Shown: piece after piece, positions 26,791 to 38,704 of the stretch
Layout of the letters: the number at the start of each line of letters is the position of its first letter
Numbering within the stretch: the first letter of the stretch is position 1
Source: Megamerina dolium
Taxonomy: Eukaryota; Arthropoda; Insecta; Diptera; Megamerinidae
Reading direction: 5' to 3'
DNA: 64,000 nt
Assembly (NCBI GenBank): GCA_963854835.1
Contig: OY978530.1
Span: 15,007,220 to 15,071,219, forward strand
Position numbers and translations under genes: made by a program
Notes under the pieces: model-generated
The model's input: the letters and a program-made list of their open reading frames with translations, nothing else
Databases searched by the model: none
Told to the model about the DNA's origin: nothing

Positions 26791-29330
26791 TCTAGAGGTA
26801 AAAGTTTAATTTGTTTTCAAGAACGGCCTGATTTTGTGCTTCTGCTTCAACTTGTCCTCTCGATGTATTGGCTGGTCTCCCTCGACTGTGACTCCCTTGA
26901 GTATTCCAGTCCAATGCTGTTCCTGTGATGTCATCTTGGGGTCTACGCAGTGTGTGCCCAATCCACTTCCATTTACGGTTACGCACATCTACTACTGACT
27001 CGCCAGATTTTGAAATAATGCTACCGAGATAACAGAATTCATCCACTTTTCCAACGTTGTGCCGGCAATCCGGAGCGCTTATGTTTCGGTGGTGTTGGTA
27101 CCCATTACCTTTGTTTTTGCGATATTGATTTTTAGACGGCTGATATGTTGTAAGAAGTTTCGCTGATATGTGCGAGTGTTATGCGACAACAGACGGATAT
27201 CGTCCTCATAGTTCAGGTCTTCAAGGACGCACAGATCCCAGGAGATACCTGTGTTTACCGCACAAGCTTGTCGCATTACTAGATCCAGGACTAAATTAAA
27301 CAACAGTGGAGATAAAACACATCCTTGCCTTACACCGGTTTGAACCTCAACGCCATTACTCAAATCATTTTCATGTTTCACACGGCAGGTACCGTGTGAC
27401 TGCTTTACAATCTGAAGGTATTTATATGATCGACACATAAGCTGCGTGGGCGAAAGCCAGCTTGTTCTTTTCGTAACACCTGCATGAGCGATTTGGACAA
27501 TCTTTGTGAATTATATGCGCATTAACTTTATTTACCATGCTAAGCAGCGTCATACCTCTTCAATTTTTTTCTCTTCGGAAGAAGAGTTATAATTCCTTCT
27601 ATTAGCTCAGGTGGTATTTTTCCAGAATTCCAAATATTTTTCAGTAATGGTAATAGAATCCGAGCGCTTATCTTAGGATCAGCTTTAAGTAGTTCGGGAT
27701 TGATGTTGTCGACCTGGTAGTTTTGTTTTTTTTTTCAGTGATCTAATCCCATTGATTATCTCACTCACGTCCGGGTATGTGGTTGGAATACCACGTCTTG
27801 TTGTATGGCGTAGACAGCCACGCGGCTGAACGGGCTGCGAGCATTACGCTGAAAGCAACTTTTTGTAATACTTATCCCAGATGTGGATTTGCTTGCCTTA
27901 AAAGTCGTTAACTCGCTACTTTCATCTTTAAGCGGCTTAGTGGTTTTAAATTCGGTGCTCGTTAATTTTTTCACTGTGCGATAGAGATCTCGGGAACAGT
28001 GAGTTTCCGCAGCAGCTTGAGCTTTGCTCGGTAGGTTATCATTCCAGATTCTTTTATCAGTTCTGGCACTTTTCTTAGTTTTCTTATCGATGTTACTGTA
28101 ACGTTGCTGAAACTCTGCCTTACATTGCCTGATTTGTGCGCAGTTTAACTAGTTTTTTACTTTTTTGCCTTTGTTTATTAGGTTCCATGTGTGGTCAAAG
28201 GTCCAGCACTTCCGTTTACTCTTTTTGTAGCCAATGTGCTCTTCAGCTGCGTTTATGAATGATTTTTTTATCTGCTGCCATTCGTCTGTGAGTACGTGTT
28301 CTGAATTGAGGGATGTGCCCAGCGATTCCGAAAATCTTGCACAAGATGCTGCGTTTTTTAGTTTCTCGACATCAAACTCCTTTTGTGGTTAAAGTCTTTG
28401 CTACCGCAGCCACATTGAGCCTAACTACTGCGATTAGAAGATGATGATCGCTTGCCACATCAGCTCAGGGTTTATTGCGCACGCCCATAAGGGAGCCACG
28501 ATTCTTATGGCCTATGTCAATGTGGTCGATCTGGTTTTCGGTAACTCGGTCCGGTGAAGTCCATGTTGTCTTGTGGATGCGCTTGTGATTGAATAACGTG
28601 CCTCCAATAATGAGATTATAGTTAGTGCAATACTCAGTGAACATCTCTTCATTCTCAATAAGTGTTCCCAAGCCGTGCTGAGGAGACCCATGTTGCGTTG
28701 ACCAACCTGCGCGTTCATGTCGCCTATTAAGACGACTATGTTATTTCCTTTGATGTTTGTCAAGACGTTTGAGAGACTGCTTTAAAACGCATCCTTAACT
28801 ATGAAATCTGCGAGATTCTTCTGTGCGTAGCATTGGAGTATGGTCATATTCCGTGCTCTTGTACGCAGTCTTACCGAGATGATCCTATCGGATTGCGCTT
28901 TCCATTCTATAAGAGCGGCTGCAGCTGACTTGGAGAGAAGAAATCCGACACCACACTCTCTTCTTTCATTGGGATGGTTACGAGAAAAGAGGAGTTTTGG
29001 TCAATTGTTGCTGTGATTTCGCCCAAGTCAGCCCATCTGATTTCACAGAGGCCGAGCACGAGAAGTTGGTAACGCTGGAACTCCTTGCATAATTGCGAAA
29101 TAAGGACAATTTTGTTGGTTCAAACAGTGAGCGCATATTCCATGTTCTAATTCGCGATCCTTTTTTCATGCTGAAGGTCGTCATCAGTTTATCGGAATCA
29201 TTAGTTTGATTCAAGATGAGTAGGGGATTTGCTTTCTGCATCCGGTCCTGTATCCGTGGCTGCCAGTTTGCCTCTAGGCTGGCATGGCGTAGGAATTTCC
29301 TCATCGCTGAAGGTTATACCGCCTTTACTC
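26791..29330 (-). pseudogene. RTE-like LINE ORF2 remnant (endonuclease and reverse transcriptase)
   Basis: Read from the right: RIRTWNMRSLFEPTKLSLF (endonuclease start with the catalytic Asn) near 29150, then IVVLIGDMNAQVGQRN near 28730 (GD.NA motif), then ENQIDHIDIGHKN and a weak SDHHLL equivalent near 28450. The RT has VQTGVRQGCVLSPLLFN (27320) and LNYEDDIRLLSH (27200; Tyr-Glu-Asp-Asp instead of YADD). The C-terminus has FCYLGSIISKSG and KWIGHTLRRPQDDI near 26950. Every section is separated by shifts or stops. A SINE abuts its 5' end at 29331. Confidence 0.78.
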
Positions 29331-29556
29331 GGTGTGACATCACTTTTTTTGAGCTTTGTCATAGAGTTCTTTTAGAAGCTTTTTCATGGCAAGTTGTTAC
29401 TGTCGGAAGAATTGCCAATTGCTTGCCGACAGGTGGGTACCGTTCTAAAGAAAAATCTTATCGATATTAAATTTGTTATGCATCAGCCGGGGATTGAACC
29501 ACGACTTACAGATCAGAAGGCGAACACACTAACCACTGAGCTACGGCACCCACACA
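29331..29556 (-). repeat. SINE, 5' half
   Basis: On the minus strand: tRNA-like head (A-box gtagctcagtggttagtg; B-box region ggttcaatcccc), gttatgcatcagccgggga in plus sense, and the body to gatgtcacacc. The 3' tail is missing, so it was cut by later events or joined to the LINE at 29331. Confidence 0.85.
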
Positions 29557-29579
29557 TTACATATACTTATAATTTTTTT

Positions 29580-30760
29580 TTCCTTTTTGTTAGTTTATTT
29601 ATGTTGCAGTTTCATGATATATATCTCTATCTCTTGCAGTTGTTAATAGTGTTCCTAGGTCCTTGATTCCGGTCCAATGCCTTATATTCCTTAGCCAAGA
29701 AAGATGTTTTCTGCCAAATCCAAGTTTCCCTTCTATTTTTCCCTGGAATATTAGTTGCAGTATATAGTACTTATCATTTCTCATAATGTGGCCCAGGTAC
29801 GCTAACTTCCTTCGCTTTATAGTTACAACGAGTTGCCGATTTTTTTGGACTCGTCGCAATACTTCTGTATAAGTCACTCTATCTGGCCAAGGTATTTTTA
29901 AAATTCTGCAATAAATCCACATTTCGAATGCTTCTAATCTATTTAAGTCAGTGGTTTTAATAGTCCATATCTCCATGCCATGTTAAATTCATGATTGCTA
30001 AGAACTTTTCTAAATTTGTAAAAACTTGTTCTTGCAGCTTCTATGCGGGCTCTTATTTCTTTTGTTGGATCCCAATCATCATTAATCCGACAGCCTAGAT
30101 ATTTGAAATTTTTCACTAGCTCTACATTTACATTTTCAACTGTTAGACTTACATTTGTGTAAGTGTTTTTCCTACTAACAATCATAAACTTTGTTTTGTT
30201 AACATTTATTATTAAGCCGAATTTTTTGCTGCACAGCGTAACATCGTCTAACAGTGATTGAAGGCCATTAAGACTGTCAGCTACAAGGGTGGTGTCGTCT
30301 GCATATCTGATATTATTGATGTTAGTGCCATTCACTTTAATGCCAGCTTTTGAGTTGTGTAGTGCTGCTTAGAATATTCTTTCAGAATATATGTTAAACA
30401 GTAGAGGGGTAAGTATACATCCTTGTCTAACTTCTCTTCGTATCCGCACTTCATCAGTAGTTTCGCTGTTAATGTTCACGTCTGCAGTTCGGTTCCAGTA
30501 GAGATTTTGGATACATTGGATATCTTTGGAATCGATATCCTTTGTTTGAAGAATATCAATTAGTTTGTTGTGCTGTACAGTATCGAACGCTTTTTCATAA
30601 TCTATGAAGCATATAAAAATGTCTTTTTGGGCATCTCTGCAATTTTGAACTAGCACATTAATACCAAATAACCCTTCACGCGTTCCCATACCTACTTTGA
30701 ATCCGAACTATGCTTCAGCCATTGCCAACTCACACTTTTTATATATTCGGTTATGTATAA
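29580..30760 (-). pseudogene. LINE reverse transcriptase remnant (endonuclease-RT type)
   Basis: RT palm pieces from right to left: CFIDYEKAFDTVQHNKLIDI (first catalytic Asp) near 30600, REVRQGCILTPLLFNIYSE near 30400, NNIRYADDTTLVAD (YADD motif) near 30315, then NFKYLGCRINDDWD. The connection domain has RLEAFEMWIYCRILKIPW and the C-terminus RRKLAYLGHIMRNDKYYIL and RKHLSWLRNIRHWTG, close to the end at about 29600. There are three frames with small breaks between 29940 and 30370. The endonuclease is missing. The layout is that of insect 'endonuclease-reverse transcriptase' LINEs; the clade is not settled. Confidence 0.8.
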
Positions 30761-30771
30761 TTTTTAGAAGT

Positions 30772-30834
30772 GGGTACCGTAGCTCAGTGGTTAGTGTGTT
30801 CGCCTTCTGATCTGCAGGTCGTGGTTCAATCCCG
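30772..30834 (+). repeat. SINE head only (tRNA-like part)
   Basis: gggtaccgtagctcagtggt to gtcgtggttcaatcccgctg, A- and B-box both recognisable. It stops after the tRNA-like part. It faces the SINE at 29331-29556 head to head across the LINE fragment. Confidence 0.85.
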
Positions 30835-30839
30835 CTGTA

Positions 30840-32212
30840 CAAGTAAACTATTAGGAGCACCAAAAGGAGGACTGGAGAAAATTCTGCACGTCCATTGAAT
30901 CTATCAAAGATTCAATGAATATATCATTGGATTAGAAAGCAAGATGGAACTTGAAATATGTACCTACTAGCTGGAGGCTAGTAAAGGTGGTCTTCATACC
31001 AAAAGTTGGCAAGAGAGGACACGAATCCCTGAAGGATTTCAGACCCATCAGTCTAACCTCTTTCGTATCAAAGACGTTTGAAAGTCATCTGGATATATAC
31101 TTAAGGAGTTCTCTGGAGAATTTAGGATCATTTCTATGCTAGTGACTAGGGTCATAAGTGCTAACATGGGCAATATCTCAATAACAAAGCTAGTCAAAAG
31201 GGAAACCCCACAAGTGGGCGGGTGATTTCCCCTCTTCTTTGGCTATGCATAATAAACAACATCCTAATAAAACTGAATAGAGGAGGTGTCAAAGCGGTGG
31301 CGTATGCCGATGATGTGCTGTTAATGGTGTCAGGACTGTCTCCTAGCACGATCAGTGGGATCACGCAAAGGGCGTGCTCTTGGGTTATCAGGTGTGGTCT
31401 AAAGTTGAATCCGGATAAAACAGAACTGATGCTTTTCACCAACAGAATCAAAATACCCAAATTTGACTTGCCTAAACTAAATCATCAAACCTTAACTCTT
31501 TCTTCCAGTGCTAAATACTTGGAGGTTATTTTGGACTTCAATCTTAGCTGGAGGTTAAATACTGAAAACCGTGTAATGAAGGCTTACATTGCCCTCTACA
31601 CCTGCAAAAGAGTAATTGGAAGGAAATGGGGACTCCAACCTAAACTTACTTTGTGGATGTACATACAAAGTGCTTGTACGTCCAATTTTATCGTATGGCT
31701 CGTTGTTTTGGATAAGGCCAGTAATAAACTTGGCAGTATACAATGGTCAGCATGTGCAGCGGCAGCGGAGCTATTAAGTCGTGTCATTGATTTGGGTTCC
31801 GGGACACCGGAGCATAGAAGGAAACGAAAAAGCCGACGAACTGGCAAGAAGCGGATCTGCCATGCAAGAGACTCTTGCAGAACCGGTGTTCATATCGCTG
31901 AGTGAAGCTAAAAGAGTTATCAATACAAAATATCTACAAATAGCGTATTGTAGGTGGAAAAGTCTTACGAAGTGTAAGGTCACTATGGCCTACATACAAC
32001 CCTAAACAAACAACATTGCTGATAACCAGGAACCGAAAGATGTCTCTGGACTGACGGCAGTCATTACTGGCTTCTGGCTCATCGGAGAACAGGCGGCCAA
32101 AATGGCGATGTCCCATAACGATTTCTGTCGCAGTTGTAACCAAGTGGAAGAAAAAGAAACGGTCTTCCACTTTCTTTGTAAATGCCCTGCGCTTTATTTG
32201 CTAAAGTAATAA
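30840..32212 (+). pseudogene. I/LOA-like LINE remnant: reverse transcriptase plus RNase H
   Basis: RT begins SWRLVKVVFIPKVGKRGHES and FRPISLTSFVSKTFE (30970-31075). A deletion follows, then VISPLLWLCIINNIL and AVAYADDVLLMVSG (YADD at about 31304). The thumb region has LKLNPDKTELMLF. RNase H is represented by SLIWVPGHRSIEGNEKADEL at 31785-31845, in a different frame. The C-terminus has a Cys/His motif (CRSCNQVEEKETVFHFLCKC, about 32128-32190). Much of the RNase H N-terminus is missing. It ends next to gypsy-type LTR sequence at 32213. Confidence 0.8.
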
Positions 32213-32427
32213 AGTCAATGCACCTCACTAGTGCTTTTGTTTTTTTGTTTTTTAATTATACTGACTGCAACAATTATGCAACAATCGTAGTCAACGTTCT
32301 TACTATTTTGCTTCTTTTTCGTAATAAGCTTCTGCGCGTGTTTTCCATATGGATGAAATAGTGTGAGTTGTAAACTTCGTGCACCAAAATATGTTGCAAT
32401 AATTATACTTCCATATTTTGACTCACA
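32213..32427 (-). repeat. 3' LTR of gypsy-type element A, truncated
   Basis: Matches 52975-53190 of the 5' LTR of element B (agtgcttttgtttttt, tacttccatattttgact). It starts TGTGAGTC on the minus strand after a purine-rich tract (32428-32440, ttcctcccctctt in plus sense). It is cut at 32213 by the LINE on the left, so only about 215 bp remain. Confidence 0.7.
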
Positions 32428-34171
32428 TTCCTCCCCTCTTACAATAAGAAAAAATGTACAATGTGAAAGATTGATGGCTGCTACTGGCAATCGACCATTG
32501 TGGATGTGGAGTTGTTTTCTTTTGCTGCTGTTGAATTGAACTCGATGTGGCCGTTGCTTGATCTTTTACGTTCTATGTTGAAACTATTCTACTGCTATTT
32601 GTGTGGAATATATCTCGCACCATACTCTTTAATTTTTGCGTTTTTGCGTGTGACGTTGGCCCTGTTTCTTTGTAGCGTTAGGGTCGTTGAAGCGTGATTA
32701 TAACTTTATTTTCTTATGATTGTTTCTACTGGTAGTTCTGCTATACTCGTGTTACTGTCGAGGTAATCTGCTTATCATGTGCTTATCTTTGCAACGTGTA
32801 TACTTCAGCTTCAAAATAGAGACAAGATCATAGCGAGTGTTTGTCTGGTATTTACATTTCATCTCGACATACCACATTCAATAGATTGACAAAATCTTGC
32901 AAAGTGATTTTTTATATGCACTACTAAGAAATATCCTTGATGTGACATCCTATAACCCAGCGTCAATTCCTCCACCACTGAGTCAATAATAGGCGTTCAG
33001 CATCCGGTATAAAAACGTAACACATGAGTTTTGTATGTACACCCTGTGTATTGTTGCTGTTATGACAAAATGTCAAAGTATTTCATGACACCGCTGTTTA
33101 TTCTGTTGATTTGATATAACGCTGTCCCACTTGGTTCAATAGAGATTGGAGTTGATGTATGTGTAACTTCATCTCGATTAGCTCTTTGGTCTCTGTTAAC
33201 ATCGCTGTCTAAATCTTTTCCGGTCTATTTAAATCTTGCTGGAAAAGTTGCCTTATCGTATCATCGTTTTCCTATGCTCCAGATAGCGAGATTACCAGTA
33301 ATATACCTATTAAATCATTTTCTACAAACTCTCAAACCCATCTACATAATATTGTAATATATTGTAGTATATTCTTATAAATCAAAGTTTTGTTCTATAA
33401 AATTTGTAACTGTTGTGCTTTTACAAAGTTCTATAAATTTTCTTTAAACAAACGTTTTTAGTGTATTTTCATATATGTATATATGTATACATATGAGTTT
33501 TATGTATTAATTTATCTGCCCCAAAAACAAAAACTGTAAAATTGCATCGTATGTGTTAAACTTAATTTAATAACAACGCTGCAATTTCCTTCTGTTGCAA
33601 TAATCAACTTTTCTGCACTATTCGATTGTGCATATTTTCATCCTAGACCGCGGAAGACGGAAAGGTTACCCGCTATGTGTATTAGCTAGTATTTTCACTC
33701 AATTTATTCTGTCAATTATGTCTCCTATTGCTATACCTTACTTTTTATCTATCTTTCATAATGATTTCCTAAACCTATTTCTATACTGACTCGAATTTAG
33801 TTATTTAAAGTTCTATTATTCTATGATATATCTTTCCACATAGAATTAAAATTCAACGCGATGCATTGCAACATATGCGGTTATAGACATGAATAGGACA
33901 ACATGCTGTGTTCTATGTTCTGAAGCTTATATCTTAACAATAGTTATCCAGCTTGATTTTTTGTTAATTCACCTCATCCTTGGTCGCGTCGTTATCATCT
34001 TACTTAGGCATATCCATATAAAAACCATTTAAAACCCTAAATGGTGTTCACTTTGTCGAAGTATGTACGGTCATGTTATGTAAATGCATTACCATGAACC
34101 ACTGCGAACCACTGATCTTAATTAGACTCATATTATTTAATACAACTTCTAAGGTATTCTGCTAAAGGTTT
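32428..34171 (-). pseudogene. 3' internal region of gypsy-type element A
   Basis: Lies between integrase and the 3' LTR. 33090-33340 is homologous to 45210-45430 of element B (tagagattggagttgatgta and agtaatatacctatt are shared). No long open frame remains. It may contain the integrase C-terminus and any third gene, but I cannot demonstrate an env-like gene. Confidence 0.5.
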
Positions 34172-34417
34172 CTAAATAACAATTTGCTTGTGGATGATAT
34201 GGTGTAATATGTAATTTTTAACACCTAGCATCTTGCATGTGTCTGAAAACAATTTCGAAGTAAAATACGTACTATGGTCAGTTATTAAAATTTTTGGTAT
34301 ATTATATCTAGTGATAACTATGTTGTAAAATGCTTTCGCTGCTGTGCTAGCTTCCACATCTGGTATAGCTACGCAAATATAAGATTTCGAAAAATCATCT
34401 TGAATTGTAAGTATGTA
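34172..34417 (-). pseudogene. integrase core fragment of gypsy-type element A
   Basis: EASTAAKAFYNIVITRYNIP and LITDHSTYFTSKLF are the segment around the second catalytic Asp of the retroviral-type integrase core (usual form 'TD.G..F.S'). The matching plus-strand sequence at 46115-46190 confirms that it is an LTR-element pol gene. It is interrupted at 34418 by DD41D copy 3. Confidence 0.8.
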
Positions 34418-35669
34418 AAGGGTTATCCATTTTGCGGTTTCAAAAGTAAATGTAAATAAAACACATATAAAATATTTTTTATCATGATATTTCTTTTTTA
34501 TTATAAAGTTTGAACGTTGACATTATGTGTGAAATACTACATCATTTAAATGACCACCACGCGAATTGTTGCAAGCATCGATTCTTTTGAGGTAATTTTC
34601 GACCACTTTTTGACACATATTGGGCGGTATCTCAGCCATAACGTGACGAATGTTGGTGTTTAGGTGCTCAAGAGTTAAAGGTTTATCTGCATAAACACGG
34701 TCTTTCGCGTAGCCCCACAAAAAAAAAATTCAAGCGGTGTCAAATCGCATGATCTTGGTGGCCACTTGATATCGCCACGACGAGAAATTGCGCGGCCAGA
34801 AAATTTCTCTTGCAATAAAGCCATATTCGCTCGAGTTGTGTGGCATGTGGCACCGTCTTGTTGAAACCACATATTCTCTAAGTCGTATTCTTCAATAGCA
34901 GGCAAAAAAAAGTCGGTTATCATATGACCATAACGCTCCGCATTGACGGTGACAGTCGTTCCATCGCCGTTTTCGAAGATGTAAGGTCCAATCACACCTC
35001 CGGACCAAAGAGCGCACCAAGCAGTGACTTTTTGTGGATGTAGTGGCCTCTCTTCAATTACTTGAGGATTCTCAGAACCCCAAATACGACAATTTTGTTT
35101 GTTAACATACCCACCGAGTGAGAAATGTGCTTCGTTGCTGAAGAAAATTTTGTTCGAAAAATCGCCGTCCACCGCCTGTTGTTCAAGCACCCATTCGACG
35201 TATCTACGACGTTGTGAATGGTCAGCTGGCTTCAGTTGTTGTGTGAGCTGGATTTTATATGGGTGTAGATTCAAATGCAAAATATGCCATAATGTGCCGT
35301 AAGATAGTCCTAATTCCTGAGAACGACGAGAAATCGACACATTCTGGTCTTCGGCAACACTTTCACTTACAACAGCGATATTTTCGGTGGTACGAGCGAA
35401 ACGATGATGCACAGGCCTTACAATATCTTTAACCGATCCAGTCTCTTCATATTTATTCACAATTTTGCCAATTGCTTGCGTAGTTGGACGATTATGTAAA
35501 CCATAATCTCCTCTTAAAGCACGATATGTGGCTGTGGTAGAATCATCATTTTTGTAGTAGGTTTTTACAATTTTAATGCATTGTGCGATAGTTAAGCGAT
35601 CCATTTTCGCAAATGTCAGACTTTGAACTGAAAAAGAAAGATATTGTTTTAACAACTCAGTTTAACAGC
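34418..35669 (-). mobile_element. DD41D ('rosa'-type) element, copy 3, best-preserved transposase
   Basis: The 3' inverted end (aagggttatccattttgcgg in plus sense) starts after TA at 34416-34417. The 5' end lacks about the outer 55 bases: homology stops after the aactcagttt block, where gypsy-type sequence resumes. The body is nearly identical to copies 1 and 2. Confidence 0.9.
34523..35604 (-). pseudogene. DD41D transposase, one visible frameshift near the third catalytic residue
   Basis: Start is taken at 35604 (MDRLTIAQ), the start conserved in all copies; an in-frame Met at 35655 lies in the leader. Two HTH blocks cover residues 1-110. The catalytic core has FFSNEAHF (first acidic position now Asn, Asp in copy 2), TAWCALWSGGVIGPYIF, FQQDGATCHT (second Asp) and SCDLTPLEFF (third position, Glu), which gives a 41-residue spacing. 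A run of ten Ts after this codon, eight in copy 1, throws the frame; the rest continues from 34720 (WGYAKDRVYADK to NDVVFHT). The Asp-to-Asn change and the shift should each inactivate it. Confidence 0.9.
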
Positions 35670-37078
35670 ATCACCTAAAGGTGAATCATGGAAGTTGCGA
35701 AGTATCGTCAATATATCTTTTTCATTAGTGAGAAGTTCCGCATTCTTGTTCTCCTAATTTTCTGGATTTTCATATAGTTCTATTTCGTCACCAGAACTTT
35801 CATCAAGTTCTTCTTGCCTACCACATTTTCAATAAATTTTCCATAATAATTTACTAAAACTAAGAATGCCTGAAAGATTTTCTTATTTTTTTTGGAACAG
35901 GAATATTTTTAACACATTCTACCATACTGGGATCTGGCAACGCCCCTTCCTCAGTGCACTTATGACCTAGGTAAATTATCTCTTTTCGTAGAAACTGGCA
36001 TTTCTCTGTGTTTACTTTTAACTTATGTTTACGTAAGAGTTCAGACACGCGCCGCAAACTCGATTCATGTTGTGCCAAATTCCTACACTATGTCATCCAA
36101 ATGTACAAAACAATCTATTCCCTGGAATCCAGTCAATACATGATTCATTAATCTTTGAAAAGTAGCAGGTGCTCTCTTTAACTCAAAAGACATTCTATTA
36201 AATTCATAATGCCCGACATCTGAACTAAAAACGGATTTTACTGTCTGACTCTTCCATTACAACTTGATGATATCCACTGGTCAGATCAAGTGTAGTGAAA
36301 TATCTACTAAACCTAACTGATTCAATATGTCATCGATGCGTGGAATTGGAAAAACCTGTTTAATGGTGGCATCGTTCAGTTTTCTGAAATCAACAACTAG
36401 TTTACATTTCTTTTTTCCTTAGCTTCCTGCCTTCCTTGGAACTAATATTATTGGGGAATTCCATGGGGAAGAACTGGGAACGATTATTTCGTCTTCCAAG
36501 ATTTTATTTACCTTCTATCTTCCTTATGCACATCTGGTACCTTGTACTGTATCTGATTTATTGGTGCGTGAACTGTCTTTACTGGTATCGTGTGTTTAAT
36601 ACTTGTTGTGTAAGACAATTTTTCGCCTCCAAATAAAACAAATCGTGAAATGCCTTGGAGATGTCTTCCATCACTTTTCTTTCTTCCATATTTAGGTTTG
36701 AATCTAACTTAACTGTTTCTAATATTTTAGTAACCCCCTTGTAGTTATTCGTTTCCCTAACGCTATTTATTTTAGAAACTGCATCATACTCTATATGCTC
36801 TAGAGGATTAGATTTAACTATATTAACTCTTATATCGTTGCTCACAGTATACGATTTCGTATTGGCACATAAACTTTATTATTTGAGACACATCCCAATG
36901 TCTCATCCAAAAACATTCCGGGAGAAACTTCTTGTTTTTCCACTATAACGGTTTCCAAATCGGTGTTTACCTTCAAGGGAACTATCTTCAAAGTTATCCT
37001 TGGTACTACAACCTCACTGTTGTAGAGTACTCTATTAGCCTCACTCACGGAAGAAACTCAGCTTCTTTTTCATAGTAT
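35670..37078 (-). pseudogene. reverse transcriptase region of gypsy-type element A
   Basis: The linker after protease (VSEANRVLYNSEVVVPRITL to FLDETLG) is at 36842-37048. RT follows in pieces: EHIEYDAVSKINS and EERKVMEDISKAFHDLFYLE at 36600-36800, the palm motif DCFVHLDDIV near 36095 (equivalent of YLDD), and LRRVSELLRKHKLKVNTEKC to GHKCTEEGALPDPSMVE at 35890-36050. Several frames and stops are involved. RNase H is not recognisable, because copy 3 of DD41D and a deletion lie where it should be. Confidence 0.78.
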
Positions 37079-37522
37079 TCAGGACCAATTCCATAAATTG
37101 TCTCTTCCTAGGATACCATCTGCAGGTATCCCTCTCATTTCAGATATTACATGTAATTCTAAAATCAAATCCTTAGTCCTTTCATGTTCGACTGCTATTG
37201 ACCCTAACGTGGTGACAAATCCTTCGAATGCACCACTAAGATTTTTCCTTGGATTCCCTTTCTTGCTAATGCTTTTGTTAATTACTGCTGATTTTACTAA
37301 ACTGGTATCTGCCACAGAGTCTACAAGTAAAATGAGTTTTCCATTTTTTGCTTCCTCACACGGAAACTCAATGACAACATGACTCCAAATGACTCCAAAT
37401 GACTCCAAAATAATAACCACGTTTGTTATCACTGGATAGGAAAGATAGGTCAACAATCCCTCTGGACGCCTGACTACCAACTTCCACCATCTTACTATCT
37501 GACGGTAAGAGTGTGTCAACAA
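37079..37522 (-). pseudogene. aspartic protease region of gypsy-type element A
   Basis: LILLVDSVADTSLVKSAV corresponds to the retropepsin active site (usually DTGA or DSGA); here it is DSVA, so the catalytic glycine is replaced. IPADGILGRDNLW is the second conserved motif. The stretch is open for about 147 codons, but its start is set only by a Met and is not meaningful. It would process Gag-Pol. Confidence 0.75.
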
Positions 37523-38021
37523 TCTCTAAAGACGCATGACGGACACCTCCCATTTCAGCTGGCCTATTTTTATCAAAATTCTGGGATTCTCCGTTTATTG
37601 GCCGTACCTGGGCCCCCCGTAGTTTCGCTGAGTCTTTTCCAACTCTTTGCGTTTGTAACAATCGGCAATCTTGTGTACGAGCTTCCTGCAAAAGAAACAT
37701 TTAGCTTCGGGCTTAATCCGATTTGGCCCCACATTTTCTTGGCTTCCCTTACTATGCCCTGTTTTTGAAGTATATTTCCCTTGCGGCTTTATATTGTTAG
37801 TAAACCTCGTACAAGATAGATTGAACTCATGACCATATTGTTTACATTTAATACAGAAGGGCGTATTTTTCCTTTTAAGACATTCGTCTCTGGTGTGTCT
37901 CTTCTTCTCGCAAAAGGAACAGGTAGGAACTTTCCTTTGGCAATTTTGGGGATTTACTTTATTCTCTTGGTACTGATCTACCTTGAGTGGCACCATATTA
38001 TTTCTATTATGGTGAAACACT
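37523..38021 (-). pseudogene. Gag nucleocapsid region of gypsy-type element A, zinc knuckles
   Basis: Three knuckles can be read: CSFCEKKRHTRDEC (CX2CX4HX4C), CIKCKQYGHEFNLSC (with X5 before the last Cys) and CFFCRKLVHKIADC. They would bind RNA in the Gag particle. The frame is open from about 38167 but the first part of that open stretch belongs to the RTE inserted at 38022, so the Gag portion starts there. The rest of Gag continues beyond the insertion at 42067. Confidence 0.82.
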
Positions 38022-38092
38022 CCTCTTCGAAAATCTCCTCGGTTAGAGGTTGTGCGTTGGGTTTGGGACCCGCCACATAAAAAACCCCCCCA

Positions 38093-38704
38093 ATGAAAAA
38101 AACCAATATGCCTCGGATAAGGACTACCGCTTTTGTTGATGACCCCCGCAAACGAAAAAAGGACCACGATTTACGGATATGCACCTGGAATGTCCGATCC
38201 CTTTATAGGGAGGGTGCCTCTATCCAGCTGGTTGATGTCCTCGAAAAATACAGAGCTGACATCACCGCTCTCCAGGAAATGCGATGGACAGGACAGGGCT
38301 GCTCCAAAAGAGCGTCCTGTGACATCTACTACAGTTGCCATGCTGAAAGGCACGAATTAGAATGTGGATTTTTGGTCAGCAAAAGACTACGACATCTTGT
38401 CTCACAGTTCACGCCTGTGAACGAACGGCTGGCCACAATCCGCATCAAGGCAAAAATTTTCAACATCAGCCTTATATGTGCCCACGCTCCGACGGATGAG
38501 AAGGACAATGTGACCAAGGAGAGCTTCTTTCAGCGCCTCGAAGAAGCTTATGACCGCTGCCCCCGCCACGATATCAAAATCGTGCTTGGCGACTTTAATG
38601 CCAGGGTGGGCAAGGAGGGTACCTTTGGTCCAATTGTCGGAAAATTCAGCCTCCACCAGAACACCTCCGATAACGGAATGAGGCTGATCGAGATAGAGAT
38701 GTGA
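38093..38704 (+). pseudogene. RTE endonuclease domain, C-terminally deleted
   Basis: LRICTWNVRSLYREGASIQL (catalytic Asn) at residues 26-45, ITALQEMRWTGQG (catalytic Glu) near 62, HAPTDEKDNVTKESFF, and DIKIVLGDFNARVGKEG (Asp and Asn) near 165. This is the AP-endonuclease-like fold found in RTE elements (proteins often named craniofacial development protein 2-like in databases). The domain is cut after MRLIEIEM by a deletion that removes the SDH motif and the linker. Confidence 0.85.

Noticed and set aside
32428..34171. An envelope-like third gene in the gypsy-type elements
   Set aside because: No frame long enough and no fusion, signal or membrane pattern that I could support in A or B.
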